Part shown: one piece after another, positions 26,210-33,679 of the stretch
Position numbering within the stretch: position 1 is the first letter of the stretch
How the letters are laid out: each line of letters starts with the position of its first letter
Assembly: GCA_947651395.1 (NCBI GenBank)
Contig: CANSYW010000004.1
Location: 1 to 64,000 of the forward strand
Reading direction: 5' to 3'
DNA: 64,000 bases
Source: an uncultured Pseudoflavonifractor sp.
GTDB taxonomy: Bacteria; Bacillota; Clostridia; Oscillospirales; Oscillospiraceae
The notes under the pieces: generated by a model
Told to the model about the DNA's origin: nothing
Seen by the model: only the letters and a program-made list of their open reading frames with translations
Database searches by the model: none
Program-made: the position numbers and the translations under genes

Positions 26210-29155
26210 ATGAGACGAAGGCTCATGGCGGTGATATGCGCCCTGGCGCTGCTGACGCCCTGTCTGTTTGGGGCCGAGGCCGCGCAGGAGGCGGAGCAGA
26301 CCCTGCGATGCGCTGTGCTCTACGCGGGAGACGGGGAGAACTGGCGGGACGCCTACTCCCATCTGGAACAGTCCCTTTTGCTGAATATGACCCTTCAGGG
26401 GGTGGACGTGTCGGGGAGCTACTCTCTGGAGGGCTACGATGTTCTCTACCCCGATCCCAGCGTGATGACGAGCGCCGGGGCCGACGCCCTTCGGGAGGAG
26501 CTCACCGCCTTTGCCGCGGAGGGGGGCGCCCTTTTCCTGGGAAATGAATTCTGGAATTTCCTCCCCGCGGAGGTCATCGGGGCCTGGGAGTTTGTGAAGC
26601 TGGATCACTGCCCGGCGGGCGGAGCGCTGACGGTTCACGAGGTGGAGGGGGATCTGAAGGAGCTTCAGGGCATCATCACCGACTTTGCATCCCTCTATCC
26701 CGACTATATGGACTATGAGCGCCTCAGCGGCTATGATTACGGCTACGCCGTGAAGGCCGGCACCGCGCAGGTGCTGGTGAGCGAGGGGGAGCTGGGGCTC
26801 TATACCATGAACCGCTACGGAGAGGGCTGGGTCTTTTTTACCAACCCCCTTCTGCCCAATATCTATTCGGTCAACGGCTTCTCCCTGAACAGCCGGAGTG
26901 AGGCCCAGGTCTCCCTGGCCAACTCCACCGCCGGGGCCAATCAGCTTATCCGCAATGCCTTTGCCGGTTTTGTGTCCAAAAAGAGATTCGGATACGCCCC
27001 CTACCGGGTCTTCGGGGTGCTGGGCCGGCCCTCCATGGCCTGGGAGCTCCACCTGGAGGATGTGACCGGGATGTCTCTCAACACCGCCCAGCCTTTTATT
27101 GACCTCACGAGACAGGCCGGGCAGATCCCCTCCTTCTCCCTTACCCGCTCTACCTATTACTGGCTCTCCCGGCTGGAGAGCGTCACCTATGCCCTGAACC
27201 GGAACGGGGAAGGGGGCATGGACTTCCAGATGGATTTCAACGAGAGCGCCTACTCCTCGGGTACGCACGTGGCCTTTGAGGAGGGCGGTTGGTTCCGGCT
27301 GGGAGGCATCGACGGCGCCGGCGGCAGCTACTTTACGGACTATCCGGAGTTCGACCAGCGGGTGTATCCCTATGTGGCCGACCTGAACGGGGACGGAAAC
27401 CTGGATCTGCTCTGCGGCGGAAGCGACAGTGAGATCCGGTTCTATGCCGGCGTGGGTGGAAAAGAGCGCTTTACCCTGGATGGGGAGGGCCATATTCTGG
27501 CCCAGGTCCCCGGCGGGTATGCCGCCCCCGTGGCCTTTGACGTGAACGGCGACGGGATGTGGGACATCATCTCGGGCTGTGAGGACGGGAATCTGTACTG
27601 GTTTGAAAATCAGGGCGGCTTTCAGTTCGAGCCTCAGGGCATTCTTCTGCGCACCGGTCTCACCGGCCAGGTCTTCCCCGAGGCGGGGGACTGGGACGGG
27701 GACGGCTGTCCCGATCTGATGGTGGGGAGCAACCAGGGGGTGCTGCGGCTCTACCCCGGCGCCTCCAGGCGCGCGCTCCGGGTGTCTCCCCGCCGGTATC
27801 GGGAGCTGTCCGGTCACTGCGGCGATGTGGAGGGAGACTGGCTGGCGCCCCGGATGACCGACTTCAACGGCGACGGCCGTACGGATCTGGCGGTGGGCAC
27901 CTTCCACGGCTACGTGGCCCGCTTTGTCCAGAACCCGCAGGGGACGCTGGACTTTTGCGGTTATATCACCGCTGATGAACCCAACTACAAGGGCGATCAC
28001 AATCTGAAATTTGGAAACAACAGCGTGCCCTGTTTTGCGGATCTGAACGCCGACGGCGCCATGGATCTGATCGTGGGCAGCCTGGAATACGGCCTGGCCT
28101 ATCCCATCGACGACCCCAATTTCCCCTATCGGGAGGCCCTGCAGGCCGAGGTGAAGGCCATTCTGGATTCGGGCAGCTACCTGGGGCTGCACTACTACAC
28201 CAATGTGGGCGCCACCAGGGAGCGGGAGCTCTGGGAACTGAATGCCCACAAGCGGGCCCTTGAAAGCTACGGCGCGGACATATCCCGCATTGGCTGCAAC
28301 CAGCACACCTGGCATCTGAGTGCCAACGATCAGACCCAGTCCTTTGAGGCCATGTGGGATGCGGGACTGCTGTGGAACTCCGGCTTTGAGCCCCCCCGCA
28401 GCGCCATTGTCCCCCAGGTCAGCGCCGAGAATGTGATGGCCCTGCCCTTCTTCCTGACCAAGGACGGGAGGAGGACACTGCTGATACAAAACTGTTCCAC
28501 CTACACCTACGTAACAGAGCCCTGGGACAGTATCTCCGCCAAATACGGTATGCCCACCTGTGTCTACTATCACTGTGACTGGATGTTCCTGCCCGATATT
28601 GAGGCGGAGGTGAAGGACAAGATCCGGCAGCTGGACCGGTTCCAGAGGGCGTATGAATATAACTTCGTCCGGGAGGATCAGATGATGCTGGCCACCGCCG
28701 CGGCCTACAATCTGAAGCTGGATTGCCGCCGGGAGGGGGAGACCCTCACCCTGACCCCCCATGGACTGCGCACCGACTTCCCCCTCTATCAGGAGGACTA
28801 CCAGAACGCCTGCGGCGTCCGTATCAGCTTCAGCCAGGAGGTGGACGTCTCCGGGGTGAGCACCGACGCCGACGTGTGGACGTGGATCAACAATGAGTTA
28901 TATGTTGGGCTGAATAGTCCTGTTTGTATTCGGTTTGACATCCCCCAGCCCCAGGGGAGCCACCTGACCAGAGTGAACCTTCCCGCCCTGATCACCAGAG
29001 GGGAGGACGGGGTCACCCGGCTGGAGTTCCGGGACGGGGGGATGATGCAGGTCTGGGTCGACGGCCCCGTCCAGGTCCTGACCCCGGGCTGGACGGTGGA
29101 GGGAGACCGGATCACCGGGTACGGCCCCGCCGGAACGCTGGAGCTTATTTACTGA
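26210..29155 (+). CDS. Exported protein: Rossmann-like domain, deacetylase-like halves and FG-GAP repeats
   Basis: 981 residues with a Sec signal peptide (cleavage near A23-E). Residues about 30-130 look like a class-I-glutaminase/ThuA-type flavodoxin-like domain ('YAGDGENWRDAYSHLEQSLL...YDVLYPDPSVMT'). From about 270, 'AWELHLEDVTGMSLNTAQPF' resembles the start of a polysaccharide-deacetylase-like barrel. Five FG-GAP/VCBS calcium-loop repeats follow at about 390-620 ('DLNGDGNLDLLCGG', 'DVNGDGMWDIISG', 'DWDGDGCPDLMVGS', 'DFNGDGRTDLAVGT', 'DLNADGAMDLIVGS'). The barrel seems to resume with 'GLHYYTN' and 'NQHTWHLSA'. First gene of the dlt-containing operon, 18 bp before dltA, so a role on a wall or membrane polymer is likely. 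The domain split is my reading, not a verified model. Confidence 0.7.
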   Translation: MRRRLMAVICALALLTPCLFGAEAAQEAEQTLRCAVLYAGDGENWRDAYSHLEQSLLLNMTLQGVDVSGSYSLEGYDVLYPDPSVMTSAGADALREELTAFAAEGGALFLGNEFWNFLPAEVIGAWEFVKLDHCPAGGALTVHEVEGDLKELQGIITDFASLYPDYMDYERLSGYDYGYAVKAGTAQVLVSEGELGLYTMNRYGEGWVFFTNPLLPNIYSVNGFSLNSRSEAQVSLANSTAGANQLIRNAFAGFVSKKRFGYAPYRVFGVLGRPSMAWELHLEDVTGMSLNTAQPFIDLTRQAGQIPSFSLTRSTYYWLSRLESVTYALNRNGEGGMDFQMDFNESAYSSGTHVAFEEGGWFRLGGIDGAGGSYFTDYPEFDQRVYPYVADLNGDGNLDLLCGGSDSEIRFYAGVGGKERFTLDGEGHILAQVPGGYAAPVAFDVNGDGMWDIISGCEDGNLYWFENQGGFQFEPQGILLRTGLTGQVFPEAGDWDGDGCPDLMVGSNQGVLRLYPGASRRALRVSPRRYRELSGHCGDVEGDWLAPRMTDFNGDGRTDLAVGTFHGYVARFVQNPQGTLDFCGYITADEPNYKGDHNLKFGNNSVPCFADLNADGAMDLIVGSLEYGLAYPIDDPNFPYREALQAEVKAILDSGSYLGLHYYTNVGATRERELWELNAHKRALESYGADISRIGCNQHTWHLSANDQTQSFEAMWDAGLLWNSGFEPPRSAIVPQVSAENVMALPFFLTKDGRRTLLIQNCSTYTYVTEPWDSISAKYGMPTCVYYHCDWMFLPDIEAEVKDKIRQLDRFQRAYEYNFVREDQMMLATAAAYNLKLDCRREGETLTLTPHGLRTDFPLYQEDYQNACGVRISFSQEVDVSGVSTDADVWTWINNELYVGLNSPVCIRFDIPQPQGSHLTRVNLPALITRGEDGVTRLEFRDGGMMQVWVDGPVQVLTPGWTVEGDRITGYGPAGTLELIY

Positions 29156-29173
29156 GGAAAGGAAGGGGAGGAC

Positions 29174-30691
29174 ATGAATTCCGCTGTGATGATGCTGGAG
29201 AATACCGTTCGGCACTTTCCCGACAAGACCGCCGTCCGGGACGAGTGGGAGGGGCTGACCTTTCAGGCGCTGAGAGAACGGGCCCTCTCCATTGGGGGCG
29301 GGCTCGCCTCGAAGCGCGGGGAGAGACGGGGCATACTGCCTGTGGTGGTCTATCTGCCCAAGAGCGCCGACGCCGTGGCCTGTTTTGTCGGGGCGATGTA
29401 CGCCGGGGAGCCCTATGTGCCCGTGGCCGCCGACATCCCCATGCTGCGGCTCCAGAGCATTCTCAAAAGCCTGCGTCAGGGTCATCTCATCACCTGCCCC
29501 CAGCTGGCGGGAAATCTGGAGGGGCTGGATCTGACCGGCTTTACCGTCCATATTTCCCGGGAACTGCGGACGCTGCCCCCTGACGAGGCGGGGGCTATGG
29601 CCCGGTTGGAAGAGGTCCGGGATGTGGATCCCATCTATATCATGTATACCTCCGGCTCCACCGGTACACCCAAGGGGGTGACCATCCCCCACCGGGGGAT
29701 CCTGGATTATGCCCACTGGCTGGAGGAGACCTTCCACTTCGACGAGAAGACCGTGCTGGGAAACCAGTCGGCCTTCTATTTTGACAATTCCACCCTGGAC
29801 ATCTACACCATGCTGTACACCGGCGCGGAGATGGTCATTATCCCCGAGGTGCTCTTCCGCTTTCCGGCCAAGCTGCCGGAGTTCATTGAGGAGGAGGGGA
29901 TCAACGCCGTCTTCTGGGTGCCCACGGTGATGATCGCCGTGGCCAACTCCGGTATTTTGGCTCAGAAGGCCATGCCTGGGCTGAACAAGATCCTCTTCTG
30001 CGGAGAGGCCATGCCCAACCGGCAGCTGAACATCTGGCGCAGGGATCACCCCGGCGCTCTTTACGCCAATCTCTACGGCCCCACCGAGATCACCGACGTG
30101 TGTACTTACTATGTGGTGGACAGGCCCTTTGAGGACGCCGATCCCCTCCCCATTGGCCGGCCCTGCCGGAACATGGGAACGGTGGTGCTCACCGAGGAGA
30201 ATACCCAGGCGGCGGTGGGAGAGACCGGGGAGCTGTGCGTGCTGGGCAGCGGCCTGGCCCTGGGCTATTGGAACGCCCCTGAGCTCACCCGGGCGGCCTT
30301 TGTCCAGAATCCCCTGTGCCCGGACTACGACCAGCGGCTCTACCGCACCGGCGACCTGGCCTATGTGGCCCCCGACGGGCTTTTGATGTTTGTGGGCCGG
30401 AAGGACTCCCAGATCAAGCTCCGGGGCAACCGGATCGAGCTGGGAGAGGTGGAGGCGGCCTGCAAGACCCTTCCCGGGGTGGAGAACGCCTGCGTCCTCT
30501 TTGACGCCGGGAAGGAGGAGATCGTCCTCTTTGCCCAGACGGGAGAAGCGCTTGTACCGCGGAAGGTGAATCTGGAGCTGCGCAAGCGGCTGCCTGCCTA
30601 TATGCTTCCGGGCCGGCTGGTGTGCATGGAGGCCCTTCCCCAGACGCCCAATGGGAAGATCGACAGAGTCAAGCTGAAAAGCACCTTTTGA
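29174..30691 (+). CDS. dltA: D-alanine--carrier protein ligase DltA-like adenylation enzyme
   Basis: 505 residues, the length of DltA. Activates D-alanine with ATP and loads it onto the DltC carrier. Adenylation motifs in order: A3 'YIMYTSGSTGTPKG' (about 157), A5 'NLYGPTEITDVCTYY', A7/A8 'YRTGDLAYVAPDG' and 'VGRKDSQIKLRGNRIELGEVE', A10 'PQTPNGKIDR' with the catalytic Lys. Followed 15 bp later by the carrier gene. DltA is the best fit by context; another amino acid as substrate cannot be excluded from sequence alone. Confidence 0.88.
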   Translation: MNSAVMMLENTVRHFPDKTAVRDEWEGLTFQALRERALSIGGGLASKRGERRGILPVVVYLPKSADAVACFVGAMYAGEPYVPVAADIPMLRLQSILKSLRQGHLITCPQLAGNLEGLDLTGFTVHISRELRTLPPDEAGAMARLEEVRDVDPIYIMYTSGSTGTPKGVTIPHRGILDYAHWLEETFHFDEKTVLGNQSAFYFDNSTLDIYTMLYTGAEMVIIPEVLFRFPAKLPEFIEEEGINAVFWVPTVMIAVANSGILAQKAMPGLNKILFCGEAMPNRQLNIWRRDHPGALYANLYGPTEITDVCTYYVVDRPFEDADPLPIGRPCRNMGTVVLTEENTQAAVGETGELCVLGSGLALGYWNAPELTRAAFVQNPLCPDYDQRLYRTGDLAYVAPDGLLMFVGRKDSQIKLRGNRIELGEVEAACKTLPGVENACVLFDAGKEEIVLFAQTGEALVPRKVNLELRKRLPAYMLPGRLVCMEALPQTPNGKIDRVKLKSTF

Positions 30692-30706
30692 AAGGAGGGC
30701 TTCTTG

Positions 30707-30949
30707 ATGAACGACATTGAGCAGGCCATTTACGACTTTATCCGAGAGAATTTCAATATTGGGGACGACCCCGACTTTACCCCCGACGTCCATCTCTTTG
30801 ACTCCGGCTTTGTGGATTCTCTGGGAGCCATTGAGATCGTGGAGTTTGCCGAGGAGCGCTGGCGCATTGAGATCACCCAGCGGGATCTGACCCTCTACCC
30901 CATGAACACGGTGGAGGAGATCGCCGCCGTGGTGGCCTCCAAGCTGTAA
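30707..30949 (+). CDS. dltC: D-alanyl carrier protein DltC-like
   Basis: 80-residue acyl-carrier protein from the ATG at 30707, spaced 8 bp from 'aaaggagg' (the track's TTG at 30704 is less likely). The phosphopantetheine attachment serine is in 'DSGFVDSLGAIEIVEF'. It is acidic and four-helical, as in DltC. It carries D-Ala as a thioester to the membrane acyltransferase DltB. It lies between dltA and a GNAT gene. Confidence 0.88.
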   Translation: MNDIEQAIYDFIRENFNIGDDPDFTPDVHLFDSGFVDSLGAIEIVEFAEERWRIEITQRDLTLYPMNTVEEIAAVVASKL

Positions 30950-30950
30950 G

Positions 30951-31454
30951 ATGGCGCTGATCCGTGACGGTCAACCCCGGGATCTGGAGAGGGTGATGGG
31001 CCTTTACCGGGCCCTGTACGACCATTTGGAGGGCCATGGCCTGGCCTTTCGACTGGAGGAGGAAGGACTGGAGTCCTCCCTCAGGACCATGCTACGCTCG
31101 GAGCGGTGCTTCCTGGCGGTGGCCGAGGAGGGGGAGGAGCTGGTGGGCTTCCTGTGCGCCGGGGTGACGAGGATGGATCGGAAGCTCTCCTATGGAGGTG
31201 GAAATACCCTGGGCCTCATCCACGATCTGTACCTGACTCCCCCTGCCCGGAAACAGGGACTGGCGGGGGAGCTGCTGGATCGGGCGGAGGAATGGATGGT
31301 TCGGGCGGGGGCCGGAGTGGCCGAGTGTCAGGTGGTCTGGGACAACGGTCTGGGGCAGGAGTTTTGGGCCCGGCGGGGTTATGCCCCGGTAAGCGTTACC
31401 CGGGCCCGGGCCCTGGGCGCGAAGGAGGACGGTCATGTGGTTTCTGCAGACTGA
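30951..31454 (+). CDS. GNAT-family N-acetyltransferase inside the dlt operon
   Basis: 167 residues. GNAT fold with the acetyl-CoA pyrophosphate-binding motif 'LGLIHDLYLTPPARKQGLAGELLDRAEEW' (A motif variant R/K-Q-G-L-A-G). It sits 1 bp after dltC and its last 20 bp overlap dltB, so it is an integral operon member. GNATs are not part of standard dlt operons. It might acylate an amino group on a polymer, carrier or protein; substrate unknown. Confidence 0.75.
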   Translation: MALIRDGQPRDLERVMGLYRALYDHLEGHGLAFRLEEEGLESSLRTMLRSERCFLAVAEEGEELVGFLCAGVTRMDRKLSYGGGNTLGLIHDLYLTPPARKQGLAGELLDRAEEWMVRAGAGVAECQVVWDNGLGQEFWARRGYAPVSVTRARALGAKEDGHVVSAD

Positions 31455-32571
31455 CACCCTTCTGGCCCTGACGGGCTTTTCCCTGGCGCTGGGGCTCCTG
31501 CGCAAGGTGCTGCCCGGTAAGGTCATGGGGGTGCTGTCCCCTGTGGCCTCATTGGCTGTGATCGCCTGGATCAGCCCCTCTCTGGCGTGGTTCAGCCTGG
31601 TCTACGCCCTGGCGGGACTGGCGTTGGCCGGTCTGCTGAGCAGAGTGCCCGGCGGGAAAAGGTTCTGCTTTCCTCTGTTCTGCCTTCTGGCCATCCTCCC
31701 CTTTGTGCTCAGCCGGGCCCCCGAGCTGGGGCTGGGGCTGACTCTGCCCTTTGAGACGGTGGGGCTGGCCTTCCAGATGCTGAAGGTCATCGATGTATTT
31801 TACTATGTGTACTACGGCGGCGAGAAGGTGAGGCCGGCGGCCTATCTGGGGTATCTGTTCTATCTGCCCCTGTTTACCGCCGGGCCGCTGTTTCGCTACC
31901 GGGACTATATACGCTCCTGTGAAAAGCCGCTGTGCCTGGATGTGGCGGAATTCACCGGGGACGTCCAGCGGCTCATCCGGGGCCTTTTCAAGAAGGTGGT
32001 GCTCTGCCGCCTGGCGGTGGAGATCATGGCGCGGCTCACCGGCGGGAGGCTCTGTGTGCCGGTGTGTCTGCTCATTGTGGCAGTGAGCTGGCTGATCCTC
32101 TACTGGGATCTGTCCGGGTACAGCGATATGGCCATCGCCCTGGGCCGCCTGGGGGGGCTGGACACCCCGGAAAACTTCAAGAGGCCCCTGAGGGCGGCCA
32201 GCTTCACCCAGTTCTGGCGCAGCTGGCACGCCACCCTCTCGGACTGGATCCGGGAGCACATCTATGTGGTGGTGGCCAAGAAGAAGCTCAGCCGGCCGGC
32301 CTCCGCCCTCATTGCCTTTGGGACCATGGTGGTCATGAGTCTGTGGCACGGCTTCAACCTGCCCTATCTGCTGGCGGGCTGCTACAACGGGGCCCTGCTG
32401 GCCCTGGAAAATCTGCTGGGGTGGACCACGGTGAGCAGGCGCGGGGGCAAAAGGAGCGTATTTGTCCTGCGCTGCGTGCTGGTGAATTTCCTCTTCGGGC
32501 TCAACACCCTGGTCTTCACCCTGCCGCCGGACACGGTTTTGGCCGTGCTCCGGGGCTTCCTGCGGGTTTGA
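31435..32571 (+). CDS. dltB: MBOAT acyltransferase DltB-like
   Basis: 378 residues with about ten membrane segments. MBOAT signatures: 'FTQFWRSWHATLSDWIREHIYV' and the catalytic-His segment 'VVMSLWHGFNLPYLLAGCYNGALL'. DltB takes D-Ala from DltC at the cytoplasmic side and moves it outward. 'YYVYYGGEKVRPAAYLGYLFYLPLFTAGPLFRY' is characteristic of the DltB group. Slightly shorter than the usual 390-410 residues. It overlaps the GNAT gene by 20 bp. Confidence 0.88.
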   Translation: MWFLQTDTLLALTGFSLALGLLRKVLPGKVMGVLSPVASLAVIAWISPSLAWFSLVYALAGLALAGLLSRVPGGKRFCFPLFCLLAILPFVLSRAPELGLGLTLPFETVGLAFQMLKVIDVFYYVYYGGEKVRPAAYLGYLFYLPLFTAGPLFRYRDYIRSCEKPLCLDVAEFTGDVQRLIRGLFKKVVLCRLAVEIMARLTGGRLCVPVCLLIVAVSWLILYWDLSGYSDMAIALGRLGGLDTPENFKRPLRAASFTQFWRSWHATLSDWIREHIYVVVAKKKLSRPASALIAFGTMVVMSLWHGFNLPYLLAGCYNGALLALENLLGWTTVSRRGGKRSVFVLRCVLVNFLFGLNTLVFTLPPDTVLAVLRGFLRV

Positions 32572-32584
32572 GGGGGTGGGGCGG

Positions 32585-33472
32585 ATGAAGAAATTTTTCC
32601 AAAGGGGCGGCTGCTTTCTGCTGACGCTGTGCCTGCTCTTCCTGGGGCTGGACGTCTGGCTGACCCGGGGGGAGTTCATTGAGAAGGGCGAGTGCTTCCA
32701 CCACAATGACTTTGAGAAGACCCTTCTGGCCCACGGGAGCGAGAGGGTCTGTGACAAGATCTTTTTCGGCAACTCGGTGGTCATCTCCTCCTATGTGGAG
32801 TGGGCCTCCGATTCGGGGTATGTGAACTTCGGCATCGACTACGGGGTGATCACCGACCTGCGGGACATGCTCCTGCGGGGAGATATCACCGTCACCGAAG
32901 ACATCGTTCTGGGACTTAACTATTTTGTGTTCTACGACGACATGGACACCAACCCCACCTATCCCTGGCACCGTGGGAGCCTGGAGCCCTACCTCTACTT
33001 TCAGAGGGACAGGCTTCAGGCCCTGGGGGAGACCCTCTGGGAGGGCTTCCGGGAGACCGGGCGGCTGGAGCTTCCCCGATATGGGGAGGAGGCCAAGTTC
33101 ATGTACTCCGGCCAGCTGGATGAAAAGGCCATGGCGGAGAAGGTGGCCACCCACCGGGAGCTCTATTGGGGCCTGGGACTGGAGCACTATGGGGAGAATC
33201 TGGCCGCCCTGGGGGAGGTCATCCGCTTCTGCAGGGAAAACGGGATCCGCCTGCGGGCGGTGTGGCTGCCCTGGAACCCCACGGTTCCCATGCCCGAGGG
33301 GCCGGCCGGGCTTCGACAGGCGGCGGACAAGATCCTGGCGGAAGCGGGCATTGAGGTGCTGGACATGGAGGACGGCCTGGCGGCGGACTGCTTCCACGAT
33401 GTGGGCCACCTCAATATGGAGTATGGCGCGTTTGTATTTACGGAGGTGATGGATCCATGGCTGAAGTCCTGA
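32585..33472 (+). CDS. dltD: DltD-like membrane-anchored SGNH-type protein
   Basis: 295 residues from the ATG at 32585 (a GTG at 32576 is the track's alternative). One N-terminal membrane anchor (GGCFLLTLCLLFLGLDVWL), then an extracytoplasmic domain with a putative Ser nucleophile in 'FFGNSVVISSY' and an Asp/His pair near the C-terminus ('DCFHDVGHLNMEYG'), as in DltD/SGNH proteins. Considerably shorter than canonical DltD (about 400 residues), so it is a minimal or divergent form. Its position after dltB and before dltX supports the role of handing D-Ala to the polymer. Confidence 0.7.
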   Translation: MKKFFQRGGCFLLTLCLLFLGLDVWLTRGEFIEKGECFHHNDFEKTLLAHGSERVCDKIFFGNSVVISSYVEWASDSGYVNFGIDYGVITDLRDMLLRGDITVTEDIVLGLNYFVFYDDMDTNPTYPWHRGSLEPYLYFQRDRLQALGETLWEGFRETGRLELPRYGEEAKFMYSGQLDEKAMAEKVATHRELYWGLGLEHYGENLAALGEVIRFCRENGIRLRAVWLPWNPTVPMPEGPAGLRQAADKILAEAGIEVLDMEDGLAADCFHDVGHLNMEYGAFVFTEVMDPWLKS

Positions 33473-33600
33473 AGGGATGGAAAAAATTTCGTCTGACCCT
33501 CCCGGGTCAGCTCCTGCTGGCCGTGGTCTATCTGGCCATGCTCTGCGCGGTGCTGGTCTTTTTTACCGGCAACGGCGAATTTATCTACGAGGGCTTTTAA
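33457..33600 (+). CDS. dltX: DltX, small single-pass membrane protein of the dlt system
   Basis: 47 residues, not in the ORF track. The sequence runs MAEVLKGWKKFRLTLPGQ, one membrane helix (LLLAVVYLAMLCAVLVFF), then the C-terminus TGNGEFIYEGF. The ending F-I-Y-x-x-F is the hallmark of DltX, whose terminal tyrosine-containing motif works with DltB in D-alanine transfer. The ATG has 'ggaggtgatgg' in front and the gene overlaps the dltD-like gene by 16 bp in another frame. DltX usually sits just before dltA; here it is last. Confidence 0.85.
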   Translation: MAEVLKGWKKFRLTLPGQLLLAVVYLAMLCAVLVFFTGNGEFIYEGF

Positions 33601-33604
33601 AAAG

Positions 33605-33639
33605 GGACAGGGGCAAAGGGAAGACCCGTTCCCCTGTCC
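33605..33639 (+). other. Hairpin between dltX and the LTA-synthase-like gene
   Basis: 9-bp stem GGACAGGGG/CCCCTGTCC with a 17-nt loop. There is no T tract on the + strand, so it is not a typical terminator. It may stabilise or process the upstream mRNA, or partly separate the two genes. Confidence 0.4.
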
Positions 33640-33679
33640 GGACACAGACCATAGTACATAAAGAGAGGAGGGAAAGGAG

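Noticed and set aside
26135-28762. 875-codon ORF on the minus strand opposite the FG-GAP protein gene
   Set aside because: Shadow frame. The sense frame has a signal peptide, five clear FG-GAP repeats, a promoter and a ribosome binding site.
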